Source: Roseiarcus sp963835955
GTDB lineage: Bacteria > Pseudomonadota > Alphaproteobacteria > Rhizobiales > Beijerinckiaceae
Length of the DNA stretch: 64,000 nucleotides
Reading direction: 5' to 3'
Assembly: GCA_963835955.1 (NCBI GenBank)
Contig: CAWIHZ010000017.1
Span: forward strand, 310,001-374,000
Of this stretch, positions 35,060 through 44,648 are shown one piece after another. The notes beneath the pieces were generated by a model. The model was not told where the DNA came from, did no database searches, and saw only the letters and a list, made by a program, of their open reading frames with translations. Both the position numbers and the translations under genes were made by a program. How positions within the stretch are numbered: the stretch's first letter is position 1; every line of letters starts with the position of its first letter.

Positions 35060-37516
35060 TCACACATTGTCCGCCCCGGTCGAGCTCACGGCCGCCGCCG
35101 CCATGCCCCTGCGCCCCCAGGTCCAGTTCTTGATTTCGGGCATGTCGTCGCCGTAGCAGCGGATGTATTCGCGATGGTCGATCAATTTGTCGCGCAGCTC
35201 CTGCTTGGCGTAGGCCGCTTGCGTGGCGAGGCCCGGCACGCGGTCGAAGACGTCGCCGACCAGGTGGAAGCGGTCGAGGTCGTTGAGCACGCACATGTCG
35301 AACGGCGTGGTCGTCGTCCCCTCTTCCTTGTAGCCGCGCACATGGATGTTGTCGTGGCCGGCGCGTCGATAGGTCAGGCGGTGAATGAGCCACGGATAGC
35401 CGTGAAAGGCGAAGATGATCGGTTTGTCGGTGGTGAAGAGGGCGTCGAAATCGCGATCGGGAAGTCCGTGCGGATGCTCGCTCGCCGGCTGGAGTTTCAT
35501 CAGATCGACGACATTGACGACGCGGATTTTCAGTTCAGGCGTGTGATGCCGCAACAGCTCGACCGCCGCGAGCGTCTCCAGCGTCGGCACATCGCCGCAA
35601 CAGGCCATGACCACATCCGGCTCGCCGCCCCGGTCGTTGCTCGCCCACTCCCATATCCCCAACCCGGCCGTGCAGTGCTTGATCGCCTGATCCATGGTCA
35701 GCCATTGCGGCGCTGGCTGTTTCCCGGCCACGATCACGTTGACGTAGTTGCGGCTGCGCAGGCAGTGGTCGGTGACCGAGAGAAGGCAATTCGCGTCGGG
35801 CGGCAGATAGACGCGTACGACCGAGGCCTTCTTGTTGGCCACATGATCGATGAAGCCCGGATCCTGATGGGTGAATCCGTTGTGATCCTGCCGCCAGACA
35901 TGGCTCGAAAGCAGATAGTTGAGCGAGGAGATCGGCCGTCGCCACGGAATGTCGTTGCAGACTTTCAGCCACTTGGCGTGCTGGTTGAACATCGAGTCAA
36001 CGATGTGAATAAACGCCTCGTAACACGAAAAGAAACCGTGCCGGCCGGTGAGCAGGTAGCCCTCCAGCCAGCCCTGGCATTGATGCTCGCTCAGCATCTC
36101 CATCACCCGCCCGTCGGGAGCGAGATGGTCGTCGTAAGGAAAGGTCTCAGCTTCCCAGGCGCGGTTGGTCGCATCGAGCACGTCCTGCCAGCGGTTGGAG
36201 TTGTTCTCGTCCGGGCTGAAGAGCCTGAAATTGCGCGCCGCCATGTTGAGCTTCATCACGTCGCGCAGGAAAGCGCCCATGACGCGGGTCGCTTCGGAGG
36301 TCGCGGCGCCGGGCGACGGCGGCTCCACCGCATAGGCGCGGAAGTCGGGAAGCCTCAGCTCGCACAACAGAGCGCCGCCGTTGGCGTGCGGATTGGCGCT
36401 CATCCGTCGCGTTCCCTTCGGCGCGAGCGCGGCAAGCTCGGGGCGAAGCCGGCCGCTGTCATCGAACAGCTCCTCGGGCCGGTAGCTCTTCATCCAAGTT
36501 TCGAGGATGCGCACGTGTTCGGGGTTCGTCTGCATCTCGGCCATCGGCACCTGATGCGCGCGCCAATAACCCTCGACCCGCTTGCCGTCGATCTCCTTCG
36601 GGCAGGTCCAACCCTTGGGCGAGCGCAACACGATCATCGGCCATGCGGGACGCCGGACCCGTCCGCCGCGCCGGGCGTCGGCCTTGATGCGCCGGATGTC
36701 CTCGATCACGGATTCGAGCGTCGCCGCCATCAATTCGTGCATCGCGAAGGGCTCGTCGCCCTCGACGAAGTGCGGCATGTAGCCATAGCCGCGAAGGAGA
36801 TGGTCCAGCTCTTCGTGGCTGATGCGCGCAAGCACGGTCGGATTGGCGATCTTGTAGCCGTTGAGATGCAGGATCGGCAGCACCGCACCGTCGGTCGCCG
36901 GGTTGAGAAACTTGTTCGAGTGCCAGCTCGTCGCCAGCGGCCCCGTCTCCGCCTCGCCGTCGCCGACGACGCAGGCGACGATCAGGTCGGGATTGTCGAA
37001 GGCGGCGCCGTGAGCGTGCGAAATGGAGTAGCCGAGTTCGCCGCCCTCATGAATGGAGCCGGGCGTCTCGGGCGCGACGTGACTTGGAATGCCGCCAGGG
37101 AACGAAAACTGGGTGAAGAGGCGCTTCATGCCTTCTTCGTCGGCGGTAATCCGCGGATAGACTTCGCTGTAGGTCCCCTCGAGGTAGGCGTTGGCCACCA
37201 GTCCCGGGCCGCCATGACCGGGGCCGGTGACATAGATCATATCGAGGTCAAATTTGTTGATCACCCGATTCAAGTGCGCGTAAATGAAATTGAGCCCCGG
37301 CGTCGTTCCCCAATGGCCGAGCAGGCGCGGCTTGATGTGCTCCTTTTTCAGTGACACGCGCAAAAGAGGATTGTCGAACAGATAGATCTGGCCGATGGAA
37401 AGATAATTGGCGGCCCGCCAATAGGCGTCGATGAGCGCGCTCTCGCTTTTCGACAGCGCCGCGGCTTTGTTCTTCGACGCGCCTTTGCTTTTCGACAAAG
37501 CGGTCGCCATCGTCAT
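35060..37516 (-). CDS. xfp: D-xylulose-5-P/fructose-6-P phosphoketolase
   Basis: 818 residues, family length. Thiamine-diphosphate enzyme that splits Xu5P (or F6P) with phosphate to acetyl phosphate and GAP (or E4P). Motifs: IGQIYLFDNPLL, LLGHWGTTPGLNFIYAHLNR, TGPGHGGPGLVANAYLEGTY, the ThDP motif VVGDGEAETGPLATSWHSNK and SHEGFF-like QGWLEGYLLTGRHGFFSCYE. It opens with a Lys/Ser-rich stretch (SKSKGASKNKAAALSKSES) that is probably disordered. An acetate kinase or phosphotransacetylase is not adjacent. Confidence 0.96.
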   Translation of the reverse strand: MTMATALSKSKGASKNKAAALSKSESALIDAYWRAANYLSIGQIYLFDNPLLRVSLKKEHIKPRLLGHWGTTPGLNFIYAHLNRVINKFDLDMIYVTGPGHGGPGLVANAYLEGTYSEVYPRITADEEGMKRLFTQFSFPGGIPSHVAPETPGSIHEGGELGYSISHAHGAAFDNPDLIVACVVGDGEAETGPLATSWHSNKFLNPATDGAVLPILHLNGYKIANPTVLARISHEELDHLLRGYGYMPHFVEGDEPFAMHELMAATLESVIEDIRRIKADARRGGRVRRPAWPMIVLRSPKGWTCPKEIDGKRVEGYWRAHQVPMAEMQTNPEHVRILETWMKSYRPEELFDDSGRLRPELAALAPKGTRRMSANPHANGGALLCELRLPDFRAYAVEPPSPGAATSEATRVMGAFLRDVMKLNMAARNFRLFSPDENNSNRWQDVLDATNRAWEAETFPYDDHLAPDGRVMEMLSEHQCQGWLEGYLLTGRHGFFSCYEAFIHIVDSMFNQHAKWLKVCNDIPWRRPISSLNYLLSSHVWRQDHNGFTHQDPGFIDHVANKKASVVRVYLPPDANCLLSVTDHCLRSRNYVNVIVAGKQPAPQWLTMDQAIKHCTAGLGIWEWASNDRGGEPDVVMACCGDVPTLETLAAVELLRHHTPELKIRVVNVVDLMKLQPASEHPHGLPDRDFDALFTTDKPIIFAFHGYPWLIHRLTYRRAGHDNIHVRGYKEEGTTTTPFDMCVLNDLDRFHLVGDVFDRVPGLATQAAYAKQELRDKLIDHREYIRCYGDDMPEIKNWTWGRRGMAAAAVSSTGADNV

Positions 37517-37690
37517 ACCTCCAGCCGAGTTGCCGTAGAGGACGTCAGAATGCGCGAAACGCTGGCCGCCGCATTCCGTCGCCGGAAGCGATCAAGCAGA
37601 CGCGCGCCGGCGTCAGACTAAGCTCGAAATCCGCGCCGCGTCGGCCCACCCATGCCGAGAAACCGAACTGGCCCTCGCGATCCGCGTCCT

Positions 37691-37969
37691 TCACCGCGCC
37701 TCGCGCTCGATTTCCTTGCGAGCGCGCTCCCAGTGCTCGACGTCGCGGCCTTCCGGCCTCCCTTCCTCGTTCCAGATTCTGTGAGCGCGTTCCCGGATCC
37801 GAACTTCCTCGATCGGCGCCGGCGCGGAGCGCTCGACCGCCGGCGAATGCTCGCCCGTGGGGCTCTTTTTCTCCACTTTTTTGGTTTTCGCCTTGCTGTC
37901 CGGCCGGGTTTCCGCCGGACTGCCGCCTTTGCGGGTGGTGGATCCGCCGCTCTTTTGCGCTGTCGCCAC
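37691..37969 (-). CDS. DUF2934-domain small protein
   Basis: 92 residues. A Lys/Ser/Thr-rich first half (KAKTKKVEKKSPTGEHSPA) is followed by the DUF2934 motif IRERAHRIWNEEGRPEGRDV, then EHWERARKEIEREAR. This C-terminal block is a short helical signature common in Rhizobiales genes; function unknown. It lies 174 nt upstream of xfp in the same direction, so the two may share regulation. Confidence 0.8.
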   Translation of the reverse strand: MATAQKSGGSTTRKGGSPAETRPDSKAKTKKVEKKSPTGEHSPAVERSAPAPIEEVRIRERAHRIWNEEGRPEGRDVEHWERARKEIEREAR

Positions 37970-38155
37970 AGTCAGCTCCTTTTCGCGTGCTGCAATCAGC
38001 TCGCTTTTGCCCGCCGCTGCGGTTCTTGTAAACCCGATTGTCGGCGGGCTGATGACGCTCGGCGACGATCGAGCGCTTCATTGACGCCCAGTTGCGCCCG
38101 GATGAAATCTCCGGTCAACTGCCGGCGACGCTCGGCCACCTCAGGGAAATATAGC

Positions 38156-39049
38156 ATGTCCGAGCCATGGGTTCATGCCGGCAACGCCGCCCAGGCCGAG
38201 TTCTGGAGCGGCCCGGTCGGACAGCGCTGGGTCAATCGCCAGGAGGAGATGGACGCAGTGCTGCGGCCGGTCGACGATCGTCTTCTGGCGTCGGCCTCGC
38301 CGCAGCCTGGAGAGCGCGTGATCGACGTCGGCTGTGGCTGCGGCGCGACGACGATCGAATTTGCGCGGCGGGTCGCGCCGGATGGCGAGGTTCTGGGGCT
38401 CGACATTTCCGCACTGATGCTCGAGCGCGCCCGCGAACGCGCGCCGGCGGACCTTTCGTTGAGCTTCGCGCTCGCGGACGCAACCACGTATGAATTGACG
38501 GCGGGCTCCGCCGACCTCGTCGCTTCGCGCTTTGGCGTCATGTTCTTCGCCGATCCCATTCTCGCCTTCGCCAATTTGCGCAAGGGCCTTCGGCCGGGCG
38601 GGCGCATTGCGCTCGCGTGCTGGCGCGCGGCCAGGCTCAATCCTTGGATGGTCCTGCCTCTGCACGAAGCGCGGAAGCACGCCCCTGACCTGCCCGAGAC
38701 CGGTCCGGAGGAGCCCGGCCCGTTCGCCTTCGCCAACGAAGAGCGCGTGCGGAGGATCCTTGGCGAGGCGGGCTATAGCGAGGTCGCCATCACCCCGCAC
38801 GACTTTGAACTCGACGTCGCCAATGGGCGGGGTCTGGAGGCCGCGATCGCCTCGGCGCTGAACGTCGGGCCGGCGAGCCGCATGCTTGCCAACCAAAGCG
38901 AGGAGGTTCGCGCCGCCGCGACGGCCGACATCCGCGCCGCCCTCGCCCCCCTCGCGCGCGGCGACAGCGTGCCGCTCGGCGCCGCGATCTGGATCGTCAC
39001 CGCGGTCAATCGCAAACAATATCCGACCGCTACGGCCCCTGCGCCATGA
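38156..39049 (+). CDS. SAM-dependent class I methyltransferase
   Basis: 297 residues from ATG 38156. Rossmann methyltransferase: GERVIDVGCGCGATTIEFAR (motif I), GEVLGLDISALMLERARERA, SFALADATTYELTAGSADLV and FGVMFFADPILAFANLRKGL with the RPGGRIALACWR strand. Closest in style to UbiE/ArsM-like generic enzymes with an N-terminal WVHAGNAAQAEFWSGPVGQRW lid. The substrate is unknown. Its 3' end overlaps by 20 bp the stop of the convergent Fe-S gene. Confidence 0.88.
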   Translation: MSEPWVHAGNAAQAEFWSGPVGQRWVNRQEEMDAVLRPVDDRLLASASPQPGERVIDVGCGCGATTIEFARRVAPDGEVLGLDISALMLERARERAPADLSLSFALADATTYELTAGSADLVASRFGVMFFADPILAFANLRKGLRPGGRIALACWRAARLNPWMVLPLHEARKHAPDLPETGPEEPGPFAFANEERVRRILGEAGYSEVAITPHDFELDVANGRGLEAAIASALNVGPASRMLANQSEEVRAAATADIRAALAPLARGDSVPLGAAIWIVTAVNRKQYPTATAPAP

Positions 39050-39716
39050 GGAACGCCCGCATGGTGAAACGCGCCTGCTCCGGACCGTGCGCGCGTTCGG
39101 CGCCGATCGGACAGGCGCGCCGCGCGAGGCAGCCCCCCGCCATGCAATCCGCCCCGGCGGCGGTCTTCAGATGCTGGACGCAGGCCGCGACGTCATAGCC
39201 TCGGATCGAGAACGCCCGGGCTGGACAGGCGCTGAGACACCAGCGCCCGCTGCACGACTCGCACCGACTGGAGGATGCGTCCGCGTCGGGAATGTGGAGA
39301 GCTTGCGAAAACCCGAGCGCGCCGCGATAGCTGTGCCAGAGCCCGTGACGCGAATGGATCAAGAGCCCGATCGGCGAGGGATGCACCGCCTCGCAACGCC
39401 GCGCCCATTGCTGGAACGGGAAGTTCGGCGGCCCGCGGAAGGGATAGAGCGATTTTGCGCCGAGATCACGCGCGAGTCCGTCGATGACCCGGCGGCTCCA
39501 GCGGTCGAGCGGATGGTCGATCCCATCGCCGGCCTCGTCGCTCGCGGCGAAAGCGTCCCAGCCGTCGCGTCCGGCCATGCCGACGAGAACGATCGTGCGA
39601 ACGTCCGCGAGCGCTCCTCGCCGCTCGCCATCCTCGAGCCGCATCGCGCCGCGCGCGACAAGGCCGGCCCGCTCGACGGCGGCGAAGATTTGGATCAATG
39701 GCGCGGAAGCCTTCAT
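39030..39716 (-). CDS. ferredoxin-like 4Fe-4S protein of unknown role
   Basis: 228 residues from the internal Met at 39716; an upstream Arg-rich extension is possible but not convincing. The N-terminal half is of unknown fold (TIVLVGMAGRDGWDAFAASD, RDLGAKSLYPFRGPPNFPFQ). The C-terminal half has eight or more cysteines: CESCSGRWCLSACPARAFSI (CxxCxxxxCxxxCP), then CVQH, CMAGGCLARRACPIG. The pattern suggests one or two Fe-S clusters. The layout recalls QueG/ferredoxin-type reductases but lacks their catalytic signatures. It starts 38 nt after pgk in the same direction. Confidence 0.75.
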   Translation of the reverse strand: MKASAPLIQIFAAVERAGLVARGAMRLEDGERRGALADVRTIVLVGMAGRDGWDAFAASDEAGDGIDHPLDRWSRRVIDGLARDLGAKSLYPFRGPPNFPFQQWARRCEAVHPSPIGLLIHSRHGLWHSYRGALGFSQALHIPDADASSSRCESCSGRWCLSACPARAFSIRGYDVAACVQHLKTAAGADCMAGGCLARRACPIGAERAHGPEQARFTMRAFLMAQGP

Positions 39717-39754
39717 CCGCCGCCTCCGGCGGCGCCTTCGTCCGCCAACGCGAG

Positions 39755-40954
39755 CTATTTCGCCCGCAGCGCCTCGACGCCCGGCAGGGCCTTGCCTTCC
39801 ATCCATTCGAGAAAGGCGCCGCCGGCCGCCGAAACATAGGTGAATTCGGCAGCGACTTTGGCGTCGTTGAGCGCGGCGACCGTATCGCCGCCGCCCGCAA
39901 CCGATTTGAGCTTGCCGTCCCGGGTCAGGAAGGCGGCCGTCTTGGCGATCTGCATCGTCGCCGCCTCGAACGGCGGCGTCTCGAAGGCGCCGAACGGACC
40001 GTTCCAGACCAGCGTCTTGATCTGACCAAGTATCTCCTCGACCGCGACAATCGACTTCGGCCCAATGTCGAGGATCATCTCGCCCTCCGCGACATGGTCG
40101 ACGTCCACGACCCGCACCGGCGTATGGGCTTTCAGCTCATTCGCCACCGTCGCGTCGATCGGCAGCACAATCCTGCACTTGGCTTTTTCCGCCGCAGCGA
40201 GGATCGCACGCGCCTTCTCGGCCATGTCCTTCTCGCACAGCGACTTGCCGACCGCCTTGCCCTCGGCGAAGAGAAAAGTGTTCGCCATGCCGCCGCCGAT
40301 GATGAGAATCTCGACCTTGTTCACCAGATTGCCGAGGAGGTCCAGCTTGGTCGAAACCTTCGCGCCGCCGACGATCGCGGCGACCGGACGCTGCGGCGTC
40401 CCAAGCGCGATGGTCAGGGCCTCGAGCTCCGCCTGCATCGCCCGCCCGCAATAGGCGGGAAGCTTGTGCGCGACGCCCTCGGTCGAGGCATGGGCGCGGT
40501 GGGCGGCCGAAAACGCATCGTTGACATAGAGGTCGCCGAGTTTGGCGAGCTCTTCGACAAGGGCCGGATCGTTCTTTTCCTCACCCGTGTGGAAGCGGGT
40601 GTTTTCGAGCAATAGCACGTCGCCGTTTTTCATTTTGGCGATCGCGCCGGCGGCGATCGGACCGATGCAGTCGGTCGCGAAGGCGACCGGGCGCTTGACG
40701 ATCTCGGCGACCGCCGCAGCGACGGGCTTGAGCGAATTGGCTTCGTCCGGCCCTCCCTTGGGGCGGCCGAAATGCGCGAGCAGAATGACCTTGCCGCCCT
40801 TGCGGGCGATCTCCTCGATCGTCGGCGCGACCCGCTCGATCCGAGTCGCGTCGGTCACGCGGCCCTTCTCCATCGGAACGTTGAGGTCGACGCGCAACAG
40901 GACGCGCTTGCCGGACACGTCGACGTCATTAAGGGTGCGGAAGGGATGGCTCAT
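39755..40954 (-). CDS. pgk: phosphoglycerate kinase
   Basis: 399 residues from ATG 40954. Reversible transfer of phosphate between 1,3-bisphosphoglycerate and ADP in glycolysis or the Calvin cycle. Motifs: KRVLLRVDLNVPMEKGRVTD, AHFGRPKGGP, ENTRFHTGEEKNDP, AIVGGAKVSTKLDLLGNLV, and the C-terminal GGGDTVAAL with SAAGGAFLEWMEGKALPG. It lies 110 nt after gap. Confidence 0.97.
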   Translation of the reverse strand: MSHPFRTLNDVDVSGKRVLLRVDLNVPMEKGRVTDATRIERVAPTIEEIARKGGKVILLAHFGRPKGGPDEANSLKPVAAAVAEIVKRPVAFATDCIGPIAAGAIAKMKNGDVLLLENTRFHTGEEKNDPALVEELAKLGDLYVNDAFSAAHRAHASTEGVAHKLPAYCGRAMQAELEALTIALGTPQRPVAAIVGGAKVSTKLDLLGNLVNKVEILIIGGGMANTFLFAEGKAVGKSLCEKDMAEKARAILAAAEKAKCRIVLPIDATVANELKAHTPVRVVDVDHVAEGEMILDIGPKSIVAVEEILGQIKTLVWNGPFGAFETPPFEAATMQIAKTAAFLTRDGKLKSVAGGGDTVAALNDAKVAAEFTYVSAAGGAFLEWMEGKALPGVEALRAK

Positions 40955-41064
40955 ATTCGCTCCCCTGCGAAATCGAGGTCTGACCAAATGACCTTCCTGC
41001 CATGCCGCCGCCGGAGGCTTCGTCCCGACGGCGGATCGAACCGGAATGACAGGCGGCCGGGGCC

Positions 41065-42078
41065 TCAGATCAGCTTGGCCATCGCGACCGCCGTGTCGGC
41101 CATGCGGTTCGAGAAACCCCATTCATTGTCGTACCACGAAAGCACGCGAACGAAGGCGCCGTCGATGACTTTGGTCTGATCGAGGTGAAAGATCGACGAA
41201 CGGCTGTCGTGGTTGAAGTCCATCGACACATTGGGCTTGTCGGTGTAGCCGAGAATGCCCTTGAGGGGGCCATTGCCGTCGGCCGTGGTCTTGATCGCAT
41301 CGTTGATCTCCTCCTTGGTCGTCGGCCTTTTGGCGACGAACTTGAGGTCGACGACCGAAACGTTGGGCGTCGGCACGCGGATCGCCGAACCGTCGAGCTT
41401 GCCCTTGAGCTCCGGCAGGACAAGACCAACCGCCTTGGCCGCGCCGGTCGTCGTCGGGATCATCGAAAGCGACGCGGCCCGCGCGCGGTAGAGATCCTTG
41501 TGCAGCGTATCGAGGGTCGGCTGATCGCCCGTATAGGAATGGATCGTGGTCATGAAGCCGCGCTCGATGCCGATCGCGTCGTTCAACACCTTGGCGACCG
41601 GCGCCAGGCAGTTCGTGGTGCATGAGGCGTTCGAGATGACCAGATGATTCTTGGTCAGCTTGTCGTGGTTGACGCCGTAGACGACGGTGAGGTCGGCGCC
41701 GTCGGAAGGCGCGGAAACCACCACGCGCTTGGCGCCGGCGGCCAAATGCGCCGCGGCCTTGTCGCGAGCGTTAAAGACGCCCGTGCATTCCATCGCGATG
41801 TCGACCCCGAGCTCCTTGTGCGGCAGCTGGGTTGGATCCTTGATCGCGGTCACCCTGATCTTTTGCCCGTTGACGATGATCGAGTCGCCCTCGATCCCGA
41901 CCTCGTGCGGGAAACGCCCGTGCACGCTGTCGAAGCGCAGAAGATGCGCATTGGTCTCGACCGGCCCGAGATCGTTGACGGCGACAACCTCGATATCTTT
42001 GCGCCCCGACTCCGCGATCGCGCGCAGCACCAGCCGGCCAATGCGTCCAAATCCGTTGATCGCCACCTTTGTCGCCAT
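41065..42078 (-). CDS. gap: glyceraldehyde-3-phosphate dehydrogenase
   Basis: 337 residues from ATG 42078. NAD(P)-dependent oxidation of GAP to 1,3-BPG. NGFGRIGRLVLRAI nucleotide fold, then the active-site SNASCTTNCLAPVAKVLNDA with catalytic Cys, HSYTGDQPTLD and SWYDNEWGFSNRMADT. Lies 140 nt after tkt. The order tkt-gap-pgk is the usual Rhizobiales glycolysis/Calvin cluster. Confidence 0.97.
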   Translation of the reverse strand: MATKVAINGFGRIGRLVLRAIAESGRKDIEVVAVNDLGPVETNAHLLRFDSVHGRFPHEVGIEGDSIIVNGQKIRVTAIKDPTQLPHKELGVDIAMECTGVFNARDKAAAHLAAGAKRVVVSAPSDGADLTVVYGVNHDKLTKNHLVISNASCTTNCLAPVAKVLNDAIGIERGFMTTIHSYTGDQPTLDTLHKDLYRARAASLSMIPTTTGAAKAVGLVLPELKGKLDGSAIRVPTPNVSVVDLKFVAKRPTTKEEINDAIKTTADGNGPLKGILGYTDKPNVSMDFNHDSRSSIFHLDQTKVIDGAFVRVLSWYDNEWGFSNRMADTAVAMAKLI

Positions 42079-42218
42079 TGTCGTCACTCCTGCCGCCTGC
42101 GCCGTCTTTCCGTCATCGCCGCCCGGATCCTCCGACCCGGATGATCGCAATCCTAGTGCGACGGCTTAATGTCCGATCCAAGGCCCAAAGTCCATATCCT
42201 GATCGACCCGCGAGGCGT

Positions 42219-44210
42219 TCAGGCGCCAAGCCGGTCGGTTGCGGCCTTAACGACCGCCTCCGGGGTAATGCCAAAGTGCTCAAAGAGCGCCTTGTAAGGC
42301 GCGCTGCCGCCGTAACCGGTCATGCCGATGAACGGACCGTCGCCGATGATGGCGTCCCAGCCCTGCCGGACCGCGGCCTCGACTGCGACTTTCACTTTCG
42401 CCGTGCCGATCACCGAGCGACGATAGTCCTCCGGCTGGTCGAAGAACGCGTCCATGCACGGCACCGAGACCACGCGGGTCGCGACCCCATTGGCGTTCAG
42501 CTGCGTCTGCGCGGCGACCGCTAGCGAGACCTCCGATCCGGAGGCGAAGATCGACACCGCGGCGGGCGCGGAGGCGGGAGAAATTTCGTACGCCCCCAGC
42601 GCCGACAGGTTCTCGGCGACATGGGAGCGGCGCAGCGCCGGCAAGCTTTGGCGCGTGAGCGCGATGATCGACGGCGATCGCCGGCGCTCGAGCGCCGACT
42701 GCCAACATTCGACCGTTTCGACGCTGTCGGCCGGGCGGTAGAGATACATATTTGGCATCGCGCGCAAGGACGCCAGATGCTCGACCGGCTGATGCGTCGG
42801 CCCATCCTCGCCAAGGCCGATCGAGTCGTGGGTGAACGCGTGGCAAACGCGGATTCCCATCAGCGCGGCCAGCCGCAACGACGGCCGGCAATAGTCGGTG
42901 AAGATAAGGAACGACGCGCCCGAAGGGATAATGCCTCTGTGCAGCGATAGGCCGTTGCACGCCGCCGCCATCCCGTGCTCGCGAATGCCCCAGTGCATAT
43001 ACCGGCCAGAATAGTCGGGCGGCGTGATGTCGGGGGTCGCGGGAACTTTGGTGTTGGTGGAAGGGGTGAGGTCGGCCGAACTGGTCATGAGTTCCGGGAC
43101 CAGCGGCGCGATCACGGCGAGCATCGCCTCGCACGCCTTGCGGGTTGCGATTTCCGGCGCCTCCTCGGCGAGTTTGCGCTTGTAGGCGTCGATCGCCTCG
43201 TCGAATCCTTTGGGCAGATCGCCGTGGATGCGCCGTTCGAACTCAGCCCGCTCCTGCGGCTCGAGCGCTTCGAGGGTGCGGCGCCAGGCGTCATGCTGGC
43301 GCTTGCCGCGCTTGCCGATCTTGCGCCAGGCGGACAGAATCTCGTCCGGCACCGCGAACGGCTCGTAGGGCCAATGTAGCGCCTCACGCGCGCCGGCGAC
43401 TTCGGCTGCTCCCAACGCCTCGCCATGCGCCTTGTTCGTTCCCGCCTTGGTCGGCGCGCCGAAGCCGATCGTCGTCTTGCAGGCGATCAGCGTCGGCTGG
43501 TCGGAACGCTTGGCGGCGCGAATGGCGCGCAGGATCGCCTTCGGGTCGTGCCCGCTGATGAGGCTGGCCTTCCACCCCGCGGAGCGAAAGCGCGCGACCT
43601 GGTCAACCGAATCGGCGAGCGACACCTTGCCGTCGATCGAAATGCCGTTGTCGTCCCAAAACACGATCAGCTTAGAGAGCTTCGCGTGGCCGGCGATCCC
43701 GATCGCCTCCTGGCTGACGCCCTCCATCAGGTCGCCGTCAGAGGCGAGCACGAAAGTGTGATGATCGACGATCCCGCCGAAACGGGCGGCGAGCATCCTC
43801 TCGGCCAGCGCCATGCCGACCGCGGTCGCCAACCCCTGCCCGAGCGGGCCGGTCGTCGTCTCGACGCCCAACGTATGGCCGTATTCGGGATGGCCCGGCG
43901 TCTTGGAGCCGAGCTGGCGGAACGCCTTGAGATCGTCGATCGTCAAGCCTCCTTTGCCGCCGACGCCGGTCAAATACATGAGCGCGTACAGCAGCATGGA
44001 GCCGTGGCCGGCCGATAGGACAAAGCGGTCGCGGTCCGGCCAATGCGGATCGGAGGCGTCGAATTTCAGCACGTCGCGAAAGAGGACGGTCGCGATGTCC
44101 GCCGCCCCCATCGGCAAGCCGGGGTGTCCGCTTTTGGCCTTTTCGACCGCATCGACAGCCAGAAAGCGGATCGCGTTCGCCATTGAATCGTGCGCCGGGC
44201 CTGTCGCCAT
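42219..44210 (-). CDS. tkt: transketolase
   Basis: 663 residues. Thiamine-diphosphate transfer of C2 units between sugar phosphates in the pentose-phosphate or Calvin cycle. Motifs: AVEKAKSGHPGLPMGAADIA, LSAGHGSMLLYALMYLTG, the ThDP motif ASDGDLMEGVSQEAIGIAGH followed by WDDN, and HWGIREHGMAAACNGLSLH. First gene of tkt-gap-pgk-FeS. The promoter lies in the 204-nt gap to the divergent DUF2093 gene. Confidence 0.97.
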   Translation of the reverse strand: MATGPAHDSMANAIRFLAVDAVEKAKSGHPGLPMGAADIATVLFRDVLKFDASDPHWPDRDRFVLSAGHGSMLLYALMYLTGVGGKGGLTIDDLKAFRQLGSKTPGHPEYGHTLGVETTTGPLGQGLATAVGMALAERMLAARFGGIVDHHTFVLASDGDLMEGVSQEAIGIAGHAKLSKLIVFWDDNGISIDGKVSLADSVDQVARFRSAGWKASLISGHDPKAILRAIRAAKRSDQPTLIACKTTIGFGAPTKAGTNKAHGEALGAAEVAGAREALHWPYEPFAVPDEILSAWRKIGKRGKRQHDAWRRTLEALEPQERAEFERRIHGDLPKGFDEAIDAYKRKLAEEAPEIATRKACEAMLAVIAPLVPELMTSSADLTPSTNTKVPATPDITPPDYSGRYMHWGIREHGMAAACNGLSLHRGIIPSGASFLIFTDYCRPSLRLAALMGIRVCHAFTHDSIGLGEDGPTHQPVEHLASLRAMPNMYLYRPADSVETVECWQSALERRRSPSIIALTRQSLPALRRSHVAENLSALGAYEISPASAPAAVSIFASGSEVSLAVAAQTQLNANGVATRVVSVPCMDAFFDQPEDYRRSVIGTAKVKVAVEAAVRQGWDAIIGDGPFIGMTGYGGSAPYKALFEHFGITPEAVVKAATDRLGA

Positions 44211-44414
44211 GGAAGGTCTCCCTCGCTCAAAGCGCTCTCGGGCCGCTCCCGGACCGCCAGCGGGAGGTCAGATAGGGGTTGCGCGCAGAAGCTGTCAATC
44301 GCCCCGGGACAACCCGCCGCACTTGGGCGGCGAGGCGTGGACCCGCGCGATCTTGCGGTTTCCCTGCGAGGCCCGGCGTGGCATAACGCCTTATCAAAGC
44401 AGGAACTGATCGCG

Positions 44415-44630
44415 ATGAACAGAATGGAGAGGCGGCCTGCGGACGCGGGCGAGGCGAAAGTCGAGTTTCTCGACGGCGACATACGAATTGTGCGCCCGGG
44501 CGCCTATGTGCCCTGCGCCGTCACCGGCCAGCCGATCCCGCTCGACGAACTGCGTTATTGGAGCGTCGACCGGCAGCAGGCGTACGCGAGCCCGGCCGCT
44601 TCAATGAAGCGCGAAACCGAGCCCCGCTAG
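44415..44630 (+). CDS. DUF2093 protein
   Basis: 71 residues from ATG 44415. Small alphaproteobacterial family with the core VEFLDGDIRIVRPGAYVPCA, VTGQPIPLDELRYWSVDRQQ. The lone Cys in YVPCAVTG is typical as I recall it. Function unknown. Divergent from tkt; the next gene on the other strand ends only 19 nt beyond its stop. Confidence 0.85.
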   Translation: MNRMERRPADAGEAKVEFLDGDIRIVRPGAYVPCAVTGQPIPLDELRYWSVDRQQAYASPAASMKRETEPR

Positions 44631-44648
44631 CGAGAGCGCGACGCCGAC

